Part shown: positions 20,713-32,734 of the stretch, one piece after another
How the letters are laid out: each line of letters starts with the position of its first letter
How positions within the stretch are numbered: the first letter of the stretch is position 1
The notes under the pieces: generated by a model
Told to the model about the DNA's origin: nothing
The model's input: the letters and a program-made list of their open reading frames with translations, nothing else
Databases searched by the model: none
Source of the DNA: Harmonia axyridis
Lineage: Eukaryota; Arthropoda; Insecta; Coleoptera; Coccinellidae
NCBI RefSeq assembly: GCF_914767665.1
Contig: NC_059501.1
Coordinates: 33,580,501-33,644,500 of the forward strand
Direction of reading: 5' to 3'
DNA length: 64,000 nt
Translations under genes and position numbers: made by a program

Positions 20713-23700
20713 TCAATACAATTTCTCCTTTCATGGTTCAAAAAACTTAGTGCATGTACAAACTTAAAACTTGTATATTCATTTTACAAACTTGCATTTT
20801 AGGAACTGTAGGTTAATTGAATGAAATTCCATCTCTGTTACGGATAGCAACCGCAACAGGTAGTCATAGGTATTCTCTATTACTCTTCTGTGATATAAGT
20901 ATACAAATCAACAATTGCAATTGAAATCACAATTTGAGAGAGCGCAATTTAGTTGATGTTGATTCTACTCGATAGATGATCAAACTTTAAATTACAAAGG
21001 TTAAATGAGTCTTTTGATGAAGGCGATTTGATATAAATATCAAAATTATGACATCACCGTTCCAAATCCTTCATTATTTGATAATATATATTTATGATAG
21101 GAATTAAACTTTTTTGCATAGAAATACATTTGAAAATTGATGAAATAAAATTGATTCAATTTTCCAATATTTTCTGAACAAAAAAGAATCTATACCTATA
21201 ATAAAAAAATTATATCAAATAGTGAAGGAATTGGCACAATGATGTCATGGTTTTAATATTCATTGCCTTCACCTAATCTTCACAATTTTTAATGTTTATT
21301 TTCATCTAATAGGTCGCCCATATCTACAAAAATTTCTGTACCGACCCAGGATTCCTGGTCCCAACCTCCGGCTCAGGAGTATGGCGTTGTACGCAAATGA
21401 CGAACTGATCATAAATTGATTCGATTCATTGTTTTTCCCAAATTATTATCAATTCATTTATTGTTACCTACTATAACGTCCAAGATCTGTTTTTATAATG
21501 AACGATCATTATTAACAATATTTTAACTACACATATAAATCTCAATAGGCTGTTGCTATAGTTCCGGATACTGAATTTTCCCTTCCTAATCCGGTACATC
21601 TGTTTCAAATAATTAGTTCAACTGTTCAATGGCGGTTAACACTGATTTAGGACATGTTTGTGTTTGATTAAGTGAAGTGGAATTGTATCTGTGCTTTGTT
21701 GAATCACGTCACGGTCGTTGTAGCAATCTCTCTTAGGTGCATATACTCATGTCAGTCTAGAATAATTTGAAGAAATGAATATGAAAAAAAATAGAAAATA
21801 TCACTCTTTCCTATAATTATATAAAAAATTTTCAAAAATCACCAATCTAGTTTTTATTACCATGAGAAAACAGCAAATTTCATATGAAAATTCATGATTT
21901 GATGTATTTTACATTAGACATTGTCTGGTTTTGAGGACTCATTCTCCTAACCAAGAGCTATATCAGTTCATCCCCATATCTGCATTTTTCGCAGTTTGAA
22001 TCGGCAATCATCACAGACGATAAGGTTTGACTGATGACTGATGACGAAGCCTTTATTACGCAATAATAAAATATGATGTGCTCTGAACGTTTCAGAATTT
22101 CAAGTTTCTAGTAAAGTTCAGAATATAAATTCGGCAAAACTATGTTGTATCGTGAAGCAAAATATCGGACAACCTAATATTTCATTAGAAAGAAGTGCGA
22201 TCATAATTTCAAATTCTATGAAAAATTTTCTCAATAAAAATTTCGATATTTTTCTTGGTTTTCTATTGGAGTTGTAGAAATATATCACGAAATTCAATCA
22301 GTCAATATTCATAACCTTTCGATATTGTAAACGATATGATGAATTGAAACCTATGAATAGTTGTATCGCTTCTCGTTGCAGTAATATGAAACGATGTTTT
22401 CATTTCACTCAAGTAATTCGACAAAACTTTCTGAAATAACAACGGAATTTTTGGCTCATTTGCAACGATTACATTTAGGTGCAGTTGAGGATGTCACTTC
22501 ATAAATAGAATGAAACACATCAGCAATTTCAGTGCGAACTGTCTTCAAGAACAAACACGTCACATTTGTGAGTACTTAAAAATAATGTATATCCTCTGAA
22601 CGTTTTAAAATTTTAAGGTTCTATTAAAAAGAGCTATTCATATTATTATTTGGCAAAACTACTCTGGAACAAGTTTGTACACAATTGTTACACAATTACA
22701 TCTAAAGTGCATTAATATCAAGAGGAAATATTTTAACTGAGTAAAAAATAATACATTTCAATATAAGAGGCATCCGATAAATCATTAAAATTAAAAGAAA
22801 AATAAAAAACAATGGGAATAAATTTAGAGGAATTCTTGCATGATGATAAATTCAGATTTCAGAACTGCTTCAGAAAAAGCTCCACTAAAAGGTTGGCTGT
22901 TTTCGGTCTTTTATCACTAGTATTACTCGGCAAGTCTCAATTTATGCAAAAGCGACGCACTCCTTCCATTAAAAAAAATTGAATAAGCTATGAAAACTGA
23001 AATGTTCGAACCCGAACAAACAAATTTCATCATAGTACTAGTAGAACTGGAAATATAGAGATCCACTCGGAATTTTATTTGTTCCGAAAGTGATCCTGTA
23101 CCTTCAATACAATATTTTCTCAATAAAAAATTAATTAAAAATATCAAGATTTAAAAACATAAAGTTTGAAAATGAATCGAAACAAAAACAGCTCAGCTGA
23201 AATGTTTTCACTATATCTGAAACGTCAACTAATAAAATTTATGTTTCAAAATTGAAGCATGCTACATTGCAAATTCCATTTATTCAACGAAACAGGAAAG
23301 TTGATATAAAACTGTGCGTACGCCAATGCATATCTTCGTGCATATGTACCTGATATAATTTTCTTTTTCTGGTTTCTTTGAATGAATGTCGATAATTATC
23401 GCAGCAAAATTTATATAATTATTTTCCTCTATTATATTCGTAAAACCCTCCAAAAAGGTTTTTTGTTGGTATTTTTTCTTCACAAAATTCCTAATTGGTG
23501 TTCCCGATAAACGCTGAAAGTTTGATTATTATATTGAGAGTCCTTCGTCAAAAGACAGCCCAACATCATTGTCAACTGTCAGCTAACAAGCAGCAGTATC
23601 TCCTTAAATTTGAAAAACTGAAACACCTAAGTTCTTATCAACTTCGGTGGAGGAAGATTGGCTCAGTATAGAGCTAGGACTTATCTCTTCAGGGAAGTAA

Positions 23701-24300
23701 TATGGGCATTTGAAAAATTCTTGTACATTTATAAATTTCGGATTCACAAATATATATTTCCATTTTGTAAAATATTGTATGTCAATTTTTTTGGTACCAG
23801 ATATTCTAAAGATTCAGATTGTGAAATACTTGTGTAAATATAAGAGGTGTTTGATCGACATGGGTTTTTGTCCCTTCCATTTGGTGAATTCAGAGATCAG
23901 AACCACGACTCAAAACCAACGACTATTCTCGGGCATTTTGAGTTGTAACAAAAAGGTTACAAGGTTAAAAGGTTAGTGAAAAGAGGATCAATAAATTGCT
24001 GTCATCTGATTCAAATTGTAAAAAATGTTTTTTTGTTTAAGACTGCTATAAATTATCGCCTCTATATTTATTATCATTTACATGTATTCAAAACGAAAGA
24101 TTTACATGGTATAGGTACTCACAAACCATGTAGATTTATACTTAACGGTTTGAATCATTTATCATAATAATTCTGCACGCTTAAAAACGAATGAATTCGA
24201 AAAACTAATACTGGAAACACGAGAAATAAATACTGTCAATGAAGGGTATTTTAAAATAATTCAATTTGACTCAAGCGTTTGTTATTCCAACTTGTGTATT
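20713..24300. other. Long gene-free stretch
   Basis: AT-rich. A compositionally distinct patch at 21305-21420 (GACCCAGGATTCCTGGTCCC palindrome-like) stands out but has no assignment. Confidence 0.5.
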
Positions 24301-24304
24301 CATC

Positions 24305-24480
24305 TGATGAAGAGCTTTGTACCAAAAGATATCCTGGAAGAAGCTAAGGAGAAGCAATATGCTAATATTTTGAACTGGCACAAAGATAATAATGTGAACT
24401 GCTCTAAGGAGGAAGTACTTTAGGCGTTGTTTATAGATCTTAATAAAGTACTCAATCCAGATTTTGGTCAAGTTATTCAA
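24305..24480 (+). pseudogene. Unrecognised decayed coding fragment
   Basis: FVPKDILEEAKEKQYANILN and then ALFIDLNKVLNPDFGQVIQ read in one frame with a single internal stop and a normal terminal stop. It has protein-like composition, unlike the surrounding AT-rich noise. Family unknown. Confidence 0.2.
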
Positions 24481-24489
24481 TAATTAAAT

Positions 24490-25496
24490 GTTTATTGCAC
24501 TCAATTGCTAGACCTAACTCCGCCCCGCGTTATTCGGGTAATGGCAATCTCGAGCGGGAAAATACAAATTTCTGCTCTAAATATTAAAATAACTAATTCG
24601 CACAGTTTTGATTAAAAAATTTCTTACACTGTTTTCAAATAGTCTTTTTGATCTACAAAAATATCAGTTCTACAGACGAAGGTTCAAAATGAATATGGTG
24701 GAGAGTGGGCATTTTCAGTAAACTTGAATAATTCTTCTGCAGAAAATGTAGTAATCGAAGAGCAGTTTTCTGGCGCTACATTTTCTACTGCAAACTATTA
24801 TTTCTCTATTGAAGTAATAATTCAAAAATATAGAACTTTTCGAAACTACTCTTCTTATTGACCAGAACCAACATAGTATATAAATTATAGACTACTATTT
24901 CATGAAATTAGGAGGTTCTTATAGCTGTAGTAAAATGAGCTTCTTTAAAAGATTGGTAATCATGAATTTATGTGGGGAATTGCGAAACCAACTCTTATTG
25001 GTGATATTGCATCCATATGTTGATAATAAAAACATCCAATTAGACTTCCTAATTCGTGGGGAATAGTTTTAAGTTTCGATGCGAAATGTTCCAAGAACTA
25101 ACATTTATGCCATCGTTAAAGAAACGCTCCAAAATTAGTACCTATGGCTGGCTCTCAGAAGTAGACTTATGGTCCATAAACAGGAAGTTGCCGGCTCCGT
25201 GTTGAAAGTGAAAGATTGCACATGCTTCAGCTGACGCGCAATTATCTGGAACTATTTCCTCACATGGGGTGTTGTTAACAGTGAAAGATGGCGAGATGAA
25301 CCATTTCTAAAGTACCATTTGTAACAATTGCTTCCTTGCTGAAGTTTAGTAATTTCTCCTCCTCCTTTTCACTCTGATTGAAATGTTATTAATGAAACAA
25401 CGAATCGAGAAGAGCACTGACATGTCTTGAGGAGCTTTTGAGCGTTAGTTCATCCATGCATGTCAGTTGCACCTTTGAAAACCCCAGAACGGTATA
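24490..25496. other. No feature seen
   Basis: A GC-richer patch at 24515-24560 has no recognised function. Confidence 0.45.
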
Positions 25497-26172
25497 TACA
25501 GGGTGGCCATTTGAAAACGAAACAGACGAGATTACAGACGAAATAAAGTTTTTCGATAGAAATGCTCGGACAGGTCGATTTCTGTTTCGAGGAGGACAAC
25601 TTAAGATGTAGGTTACGGACGCATAGCGCTTCAACCCTTGCAGCTACAACCCCCACCCCCAATTTTTGAATAGGGAAGATGGGGTGAGTGATACCTCAAT
25701 TTAAAGGTATTTTTATACTGATTTCAGCACAGTAATTGTTTTTTCATTTTATGCATTAGTTCTCGAAATATTCATGCGTTAGTTAGTTAGGAAAGAAGCC
25801 ACAGTCATGGTTGTTTTGAAGCTCAAAATGTCGATTTTTCACAAAACACTACAAGTGCCATGAAAACACTACTTCATTTTCAAATACTTAGTTAAGAATA
25901 TTTCGAGAACTAATGCATAAAATGAAAAAACAATTACTGTGCTGAAATCAGTATAAAAATACCTTTCAAATGAGGTATCACTCACCCCATCTTCCCTATT
26001 CAAAATTTGGGGGTGAGGGTTGTAGTAGCAAGGGTTGCAGCGCTATGCGTCCGTAACCTACATCTTAAGTTGTCCCCCTCGAAACAGAAATCGACCTGTC
26101 CGAGCATTTCTATCGAAAAACTTTATTTCGTCTGTAATCTCGTCTGTTTCGTTTTCAAATGGCCACCCTGTA
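25497..26172. mobile_element. Foldback element with CAGGGTGGCC ends
   Basis: 676 bp, arms of about 275 bp each (25497-25772 and 25897-26172), ends TACAGGGTGGCC / GGCCACCCTGTA next to TA dinucleotides, as in Tc1/mariner-type elements. The middle ~125 bp are unique. Arms remain over 90% alike by eye. Confidence 0.8.
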
Positions 26173-27899
26173 TGTATATGAGATGTGATTTGGACTGACT
26201 TCTTGTCGATTAGTTTATATAATGAAAAGTTCTGATGACTCGGTTCTCTTGAAGTTTGGTATGAATATTCACGTAGTTATTTTGCATATACAAACTTAAT
26301 TCCAACCTAGTCAGATATATTGTTACCGACTTATTGCTATTTTTTGTTTGATGTTTTGTTTGCTTTGCAATGCAAAGTTTCAACTGGGTAGAGTTTATTA
26401 TCGTAAGTTATATATTATTAGATATTATCGTATGTTATATCAAGAGGGCATTTAATTTTTCCGAAAAAAATTGAAAAAGCACGGTTATATTAGGTTATGT
26501 ATATAGTTGGTAAGTACCTAAAAAATTGCAAGGTGTTTAGTTTGATCCACTATTTATTAGAAATCCGATAGAAGTTGACGTTCTGACGAATTTAGTTCGA
26601 AGTTGGGTTCTCATAAAAGTTATATTCAATAAGCTAATTCTATCTTTCGAAATTCTTTGTAACCTAAGCAGGTGCGTCATCTATCCCAGGTGTTTGGGAC
26701 AGATGACGCATGATATTTCGGGACAGATGACCCATAATAGTTTTTTATTTTCAAACCCAAAATATTTATTACATTATTTTCAAAAAGAAATCCCACTATG
26801 AGCATTCGAATGGCCAAAGATGTATCCATGTCCCGAGCTGAAGGTATGAACAAAGAAGGGCGCATAAATATTTTGAGCTTTTGTCTGCACAAAACTTGAC
26901 TGATTGCAGATAAAAAAAAAAAGATTGGTGAGGGAAAAAGTGAGATGGAAAACGATTTCATAGACGACGAAACTTTTGACGAAAATGAATGCTTTCGATG
27001 CTTGGAGCGCTACGAAAATACCAAAACTACAGTGGAAAGGATTCAGTATGTGGAGTGACGCAGGTGGCTTCATGACACGTGCAAATCCTTCAAAAACTAC
27101 TGTATACCCTGTGGGAATGAAACAATTGCCGAAAAATAAGCATGTTATGTTAAGCCCCTTGAGCAATCTCTCCCAAACCCAATGCGTCGTCTCACCCATG
27201 GAATGCGGGAGAGATTGCCAAAATCAGAATTTTGTATTTTATTTTATTTTTGGAAAATGTTTGAGTTTTTTTTCATGTTGATGTTATTATATAAAAGAAT
27301 AATAACCAAAGAATTATTTATGATTCTAGGACCACGATCAGTTCAAAACAGTAGATTTCCGGCAAATTTTACAAAAGGTGCTCTTTGTTTTCCTATAACC
27401 ATTGTATCTCCATTAAATCTAGCTATGGAGTTACAATACATAAATATCTGGGTAGAAGTTAGATATAACGAGAAGCATCTTCACCACATCCACCTTGTAG
27501 TAAAATGGAAAATAAATATTTACTGGTGCTTTCATAATTGAACCAAGTAAGCGACGTTTAGTTCCATTGAAGGGCCTAAAAGAGTTTTTCATGGAAGCAT
27601 GAATTTTATTTATAGAGGACCAGTGGGAAAACGATCAAAGGTTAGCTCGTGTGCGAATAAACCACCTGATCTTGTATATAAACAGGTCGAAGAGAAAAGA
27701 AGCGGAGAGGGGCATATATTATGGATCGACTTCGGGGGAATCACCTTCGACGGAACTCGCTGAATATTTCTGATCGAAATTACCAAAGGAAAATTGTTTC
27801 AGTCATTCAAAATTATGTGAATCATGTAAATCAGGATATCGCAATACAAGATTTTTACGGCATCAAGACACATTATTTCATGACGGTAATTCAGAAACA
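26173..27899. other. Overlapping ORFs of chance quality
   Basis: Open frames on both strands at 26677-27541 (up to 139 codons) shadow one another and show no motif. A GGGACAGATGAC word repeats at 26697 and 26720. Confidence 0.4.
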
Positions 27900-28345
27900 A
27901 TACAAATAAGGGATTTATGGCTTGGCTTGATTTTCAATTCAAGCTAATTGATATACTTAATATACAAGGTTTCAACAACAGAAGTGTTTCATAGACTTTT
28001 TCCTTCAAATTCAATTTCAAGCTACTTGGCTTTAGCTTGATTTGATTTCAAGTCAAGCTGAAGGTAAGTAGTAGTTTTTCGATCTCATGTCAAGTCAAGT
28101 ATTTATTTATCAAGTACTTGAATCATATCAAGCTACTTGATTTTTAGCTGTTTTATTGTGTAATGTCACATTTATGAAAAAATGATGAAATGGGAAGGAA
28201 CCTTGCTAAAAACACTTTCATTAATTAAACTTATTGGATAAAAATACCGAAAATATCAACTTTCTTAAATAGAAACATAAATTAAATCACTATAAATCAT
28301 AACAAAATATTGAAAAAAAAGTTTCTTAATATTGAAAAACCTCCA

Positions 28346-28456
28346 GGGACCGTATTCTCGACAAGTGATCTTTCAAAACGTATACGTACTTTCAGTGCTC
28401 TGAACACTGAATGTGCGTATACGTTTTGAAAGATCACTTGTCGAGAATACGGTCCC
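28346..28456. mobile_element. Perfect palindromic MITE inside the hAT copy
   Basis: 111 bp with two 41-bp arms that are exactly complementary (28346-28386 and 28416-28456; GGGACCGTATTCTCG... ends) and a further inner 7-bp pair TTCAGTG/CACTGAA. Outer flanks CCA and AGG could hide a short target duplication. Too symmetrical to be old. Confidence 0.75.
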
Positions 28457-28464
28457 AGGCTTTG

Positions 28465-28720
28465 TTTGATTTCATAATTTTCCGTCCAGGATCTTAGACA
28501 CATGAGGCATCTTATAGATTTGTGGCCTAACCTATTTCGGGTTTTTGTAACTGTAAAGGCACCTCTGGAAAATTGTCTTTCAATGGGAGCTGAAGGTGAT
28601 GGCGTTGATAAAAGATACTTAGCCATTTTGGCAAGGTTTGGAAAGATATTTGTGAAACTACCAAAATCAACCAATAGATTTCATAGAAATGTGAGAAAAC
28701 TACTAATAAAGTCACACTGA
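28465..28720 (-). pseudogene. hAT transposase C-terminal dimerisation domain
   Basis: SFTNIFPNLAKMAKYLLSTPSPSAPIERQFSRGAF with TKTRNRLGHKSIRCLMCLRSW is the hATC domain, normally the last ~80 residues of the protein; the W and the LxxKS core are kept. The sequence ends at the palindromic insert near 28460. The catalytic region is absent. Confidence 0.85.
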
Positions 28721-28975
28721 CGAATGCTTCAGTCTCTCGGCGCTCGAGGAATCCTTTTATTTAGTCTTAGCGGCAAGCGCGCACGAGATTTCAAAAATAT
28801 ATGCCGTGCGACCCGTGCATATCAAGCTCAAGTAATATCAAGTAGCTTGATATCAAGTCAAGCAATAAATATCTAAAATCAAGTCAAGTATGTTATTTTT
28901 TAGCAGCTTGAGTTTCAAGTCAAGTATTTGGTTAAAATGTCAAGCTACTAGGCTGTATGAATCCCTGATTACAAT

Positions 28976-30059
28976 GTTGGCAGTAGTTTTTGCAACATCG
29001 TAAATGTTTTTTTCTTCAACGCCCTTTCATTTGAATAAGGGTGGCGTCACGAAAATGTTTCATAAAGCAAACCCCAATTATTTTTCGGTTTTTTACCAAT
29101 CTGGAGACGAGGTCTCTTTTTTAGAAACACCCTGGAGAGAATTCTGCTCTTTAATACAAATGTGAATATCTCAAGTGGAAACTCTCAGTGTTCTTTGGAT
29201 TAGATTTTACGTGAAAATGGTCAGATCAGATCCACAGACACAAAATTTCTCGATAGTGTGTACTTAGTTTGGATTTTGAATATTTATATTTCTTCAGAAA
29301 ATTCCGAATAAATTAGCTACACTTAGCATAAACTTTCCAAAAACTTCAAACGACTGTAATTAGTTCATGCATTAGTGAATAATTTTTCATCAAGTCTGAA
29401 GTTCGCCAAATAAACTTAGAAATTTTACGTTTCACTTTGAAGGTTTCTTGAGAAAACACTCACTAACTTCAATTCTTTCAGTCGTCTGAAATAAATTTTT
29501 ATCTGATTCCGCTGCCGTATATTTCTTGGCATTCGGAGTATTCTGTTCGCACAGAACACTCAATGAGATCGTGAAATAGAAAAAGTAGGTCAATTTATTT
29601 TCTCGCTGACATATTTCTGGAGACTAGATGAAAACTTCAGCTTTGATTTGAAATCCCCACTGATAGACGCTACTCGACGATAATTAATTACCTTCGTGTC
29701 GAAAACAATTGATATAACAATAGGGGGAGCGATTCGTTTGTTCTCAGAAGCGAATACAAAAAGTGGTTCTCGAAGTGTGAATAAATCATCAGACAATACC
29801 TACATTCGACGAATAGAACAGAGAAATAGAAAAAATGGCATAAAACCAGACATAGCGGCGAAACGGAAGTTTAATTGATTCTTCAGTTACTCTTTATTTT
29901 ATAACGAATGAAGAAAAGCCAGTTATTCCGAGCTCGGTCTGTGTGACTCCAAAGAAAAAGAGGAATCAATAGGAATTGCTGACATTGGTTTGGAACTGAT
30001 TTTATCGTTAGTACAATACAGCGAGTATTTCACATTAAAACGGTCAATCGGTCCTTACC
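28976..30059. other. No feature seen
   Basis: AT-rich, with nothing recognised. Confidence 0.45.
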
Positions 30060-30225
30060 TCAGAGTAATAAACACAGATAAAAGAGGTATACTTTCTTTT
30101 CAGTGAGCGAATTTTGGCTCAACATGAACTGTCAAATTTGACATAAGAGGCGCGGAAATGAAAACATATATGTGATGATATTTCACTCAATTTGCGGGTT
30201 TCTCCAAAAAAAAAGACTTCGTATT
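30060..30225 (+). repeat. Partial copy of the 0.7-kb inverted-repeat family
   Basis: CTCAGAGTAATAAACACAG, then GCGCGGAAATGAAAACATAT and TTTCACTCAATTTGCGGGTT match 690-835 in order. Confidence 0.6.
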
Positions 30226-30404
30226 TCCCAATTAGTTTTGTAAGTTAATACAAACTTGTGTTCTTTCTAATGTGAACCAAAAAATTTTCTATAACGGATA
30301 AAATAACTTTTCTTCCCATTTCAAAAATATAAAACAATTTTCTTATCGAACTATTGCAATCGTCAAAAGTTTCAGTTTCACACGGCAAATTAAGCAACTG
30401 CATA

Positions 30405-31041
30405 TACAGGGTGTTTCCTAAACATGCGGCAAAAATTCAGGGGGTTGTTCCTTGGACTATTCTAAGAATATTTTGTCCTTTGATGATTTTTGAAAAACCT
30501 ATTTGTTTCGAAGATATAGGGGAAACAAAATTTCAGATAATAACATTTTATTATGAAAAATTACATGAAAATTCAACACAACCTACAAAAACTGTTGAAA
30601 ATGACCACCTCTAGCCAGCATACAAGCATCCAATCTTCTCCTCATTGACTGCCGAACCCTTTCAAAAACACCAGGATCATTTCTTATTAAGTTACACCCA
30701 GTGACCCAGCAATGATCCGATTTCGCAAGTCTTCCACATTTTCTACTGGAGTGGTATAAACTAATGATTTTTGATGGCCCCATAGGAAAAAAACTGGCCG
30801 TTTTTAGTAATTGGAATGTTGTTAAACAAATTTAAAAATAAATTTTACCTACTTAGTAAACACAGTGCGGTACGCATTTTTATTTAAACTATTATTAATT
30901 TTAAAAATATGAAAAATGTTGTTCCCCCTGTATCTTCGAAACAAAGAGGTTTTTCAAAAATCATCCAAGGACAAAACATGCTTAAAATATTCCAAGGAAC
31001 AACCCCCTGAATTTTGCCGCATGTTTAGGAAACACCCTGTA
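30405..31041 (-). mobile_element. Deleted Tc1/mariner-type element with transposase tail
   Basis: Terminal inverted repeats of about 130 bp starting TACAGGGTGTTTCC (30405) and ending at 31041. The left half holds the last codons of a transposase on the minus strand. About 640 bp in total, so non-autonomous. Confidence 0.8.
30590..30785 (-). pseudogene. Transposase C-terminus (DDE/IS630-Tc1-mariner type)
   Basis: WGHQKSLVYTTPVENVEDL is followed, after a frameshift near 30700, by CNLIRNDPGVFERVRQSM and ends ACMLARGGHFQQFL stop. The GGHF...L ending and the LWG-like start are typical of insect transposases with an N-terminal DUF4817 helix-turn-helix. Catalytic residues lie in the deleted part. 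Confidence 0.8.
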
Positions 31042-31830
31042 TATCCGTGAAGTCCAGATAATTTAAATATTCGGTGTCCACCAAGATCTCCAGATCTAGG
31101 TAATTTTTCCAACTCACCAACATTTCCAAATTGATGAATGTTGTTCTTCAAATGTGACGAAAAAAATAATTCAACGGTGTTAAATCTGGAAACCTTGGTG
31201 GCCAGCGAATATTTAAATTATCTGAAGTTCACAGATTAACATAAATAGGTACTTGGTTGATTTGGCGTGTGAATCTGAAATTTTGGACAAATTTTAAAGT
31301 TTGATGAGAAACTTAGAATGTGCCATCCATTTTTTTCTTGCTCAAAGGGATTCTAAGATCCCCTCTGTATATAAATATAATCATTTCAAGCTTTGTGCAA
31401 AATTTTGCGTGAAAAGCTCAATCAGAACCTAAAATAAATATCGAAAAATATTATCCAATATATTCGTGACCACGGAACCAAAAGAGTGATTTTTGAGTGC
31501 AAATTTTCTTCTACTACTTCGACCGCAAATTAGAAATGAATATTCAATATTCTCACGATTATAGATCCGATCGGGTTGAGATTTTGCTTGAATGGGTAGA
31601 AAAAATGAGGAAAGCGACGTGAGGTCAGGAACTCAAAATCCTTGACTTCAACACTTCAGTGCCTTCATTTTTCAGGCATTCAACCAGAAGTTTCTTCCAC
31701 AACTGCCCCACCATCAGAGATATCTCGACAACGGATTGATAAGAGCTGATGATGTAGTAGCAATATTATAATAATCATCAATTATGACAAAAGTCATTAT
31801 CACATTATTCTTTTTCTGATATCCCTTTTT
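31042..31830. other. No gene seen
   Basis: Contains a second acceptor-like site (CATTTTTCAG, 31675) with short open sequence but no good donor. Confidence 0.4.
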
Positions 31831-31837
31831 TTTTCAG

Positions 31838-31894
31838 AACGACAACATAGTTGACACTAACCTTTTGTCAGAAGAGATGACAGCAGTAAATACG
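31838..31894 (+). other. Candidate 57-nt internal exon
   Basis: A strong acceptor (CCCTTTTTTTTTCAG) is followed by 57 bases, exactly 19 codons open in the phase NDNIVDTNLLSEEMTAVNT, and a consensus donor ACG|GTAAGT. No neighbouring exon can be joined with confidence and no protein family is recognised. Confidence 0.3.
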
Positions 31895-32156
31895 GTAAGT
31901 TGGCTATTCACAGTTCTTATTTTTACAATTCGACAGCTAATGAATAACACGGCTGATATTTGGAAATGAATGATGAAACGAAAAAGAAAAAGAAGTACAA
32001 TTTCCAATAGTGCAATAATATCATACGATATTAATTATTTATCTGGTTAATGTATCAGCAAAATGCCATCACATGACTGTCAGACAGAAGATCTCCACGC
32101 TATTGCGTAGGAATCATAATCGATAGTAACCCAAAGAGAATGCATGTCATTGAGGG

Positions 32157-32210
32157 AGAATAGCGATATACCGGTTTCCCCATTATTTAGGGATCATCAG
32201 TACCGTGTAA
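32157..32210 (-). ncRNA. Hammerhead-like motif (type I-like), left arm
   Basis: Minus strand: stem I strand CGGUA, CUGAUGA (32200-32194), stem II UCC/GGG, GAAA, minimal palindromic stem III ACCGGU followed by A (GUA triplet) and stem I partner UAUCG, giving five stem I pairs including one U-G. A loopless stem III works only as a dimer, as in several animal hammerheads. Confidence 0.5.
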
Positions 32211-32504
32211 CTCTACCCAAGATGACAAAAAACGAAATAGCAGGCACCTTATTGAACGCTGGCAAACGCTACTCAGCATGAATTACTGCGGTGCGCCACC
32301 CAGCGGACAAAAACCTAACTACTTCCTCCACGGGTACCTCGAAAAAGCAGATTCCCACGTCAACAAGAAAAATCCTCATTCGAGGACATTCCTCGTGAAA
32401 TATAATGAATAAAACGGCTGATATTTGGAAATGAATGATGAAAAGAAAAAGAAAAAGAAGTACAAGGTGCCTGCTATTTCGTTTGTTTGTCATCTTGGGT
32501 AGAG

Positions 32505-32556
32505 TTATGCAGTACTGATGATCCCTAATATGGGTGAAACCGGTGTATCGCTATTC
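32505..32556 (+). ncRNA. Hammerhead-like motif (type I-like), right arm
   Basis: CUGAUGA (32515-32521), stem II CCC/GGG with a UAAUAU loop, GAAA (32536-32539), then CCGGU and G where an H (A, C or U) is required for cleavage. The base change at the cleavage position and a broken stem I suggest an inactive relic. Confidence 0.4.
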
Positions 32557-32734
32557 TCCCTCGATGACATGCATTCTCGTTGGGTTACTTTCGATTATGA
32601 TTCCTACGTAATAGCGTGGAAATCTTCTGTCTGACAATGGTTATGTTGATGGCATTTTGCTGATACATCAACCAGATAGATAATTTATATCATATGATAT
32701 TATTACACTATTAGAAATTGTACTTCTTTTTATC

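Larger units (their letters stand above)
27908..28967 (-). mobile_element. hAT-family element, copy A
   Basis: Ends AAGGGATTT and GAATCCCTG match copy B. Subterminal regions are full of CAAGTACTTGA / TCAAGTCAAG words on both sides (27930-28145 and 28820-28945). Encodes the C-terminus of a transposase on the minus strand. A palindromic insert lies at 28346-28456. The flanking 8-mers (ATACAAAT, ATTACAAT) are only 5 of 8 alike. Confidence 0.75.
31985..32733. repeat. Inverted pair with hammerhead-like cores
   Basis: Left arm about 31990-32251 and right arm 32464-32730 are inverted copies. The word CGGCTGATATTTGGAAATGA with the following GAAAAAGAAAAAGAAG occurs as direct repeat at 31950-32000 and 32412-32464. 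The 160-bp centre is unique. Each arm has CTGATGA...GAAACCGGT. Resembles the inverted terminal arrangements of hammerhead-bearing retroelements, but no protein is present to name the family. Confidence 0.6.

Noticed and set aside
22030..22055. Repeated CTGATGACTGATGACGAAG
   Set aside because: GAAG instead of GAAA and no stem II; a chance repeat.
24325..24350. CTGATGA followed by AGAGC as a hammerhead start
   Set aside because: No GAAA at a suitable distance and no stem I partner.
26780..27281. Overlapping ORFs of 101-139 codons on both strands
   Set aside because: Lengths near chance expectation, mutually overlapping, no motif.
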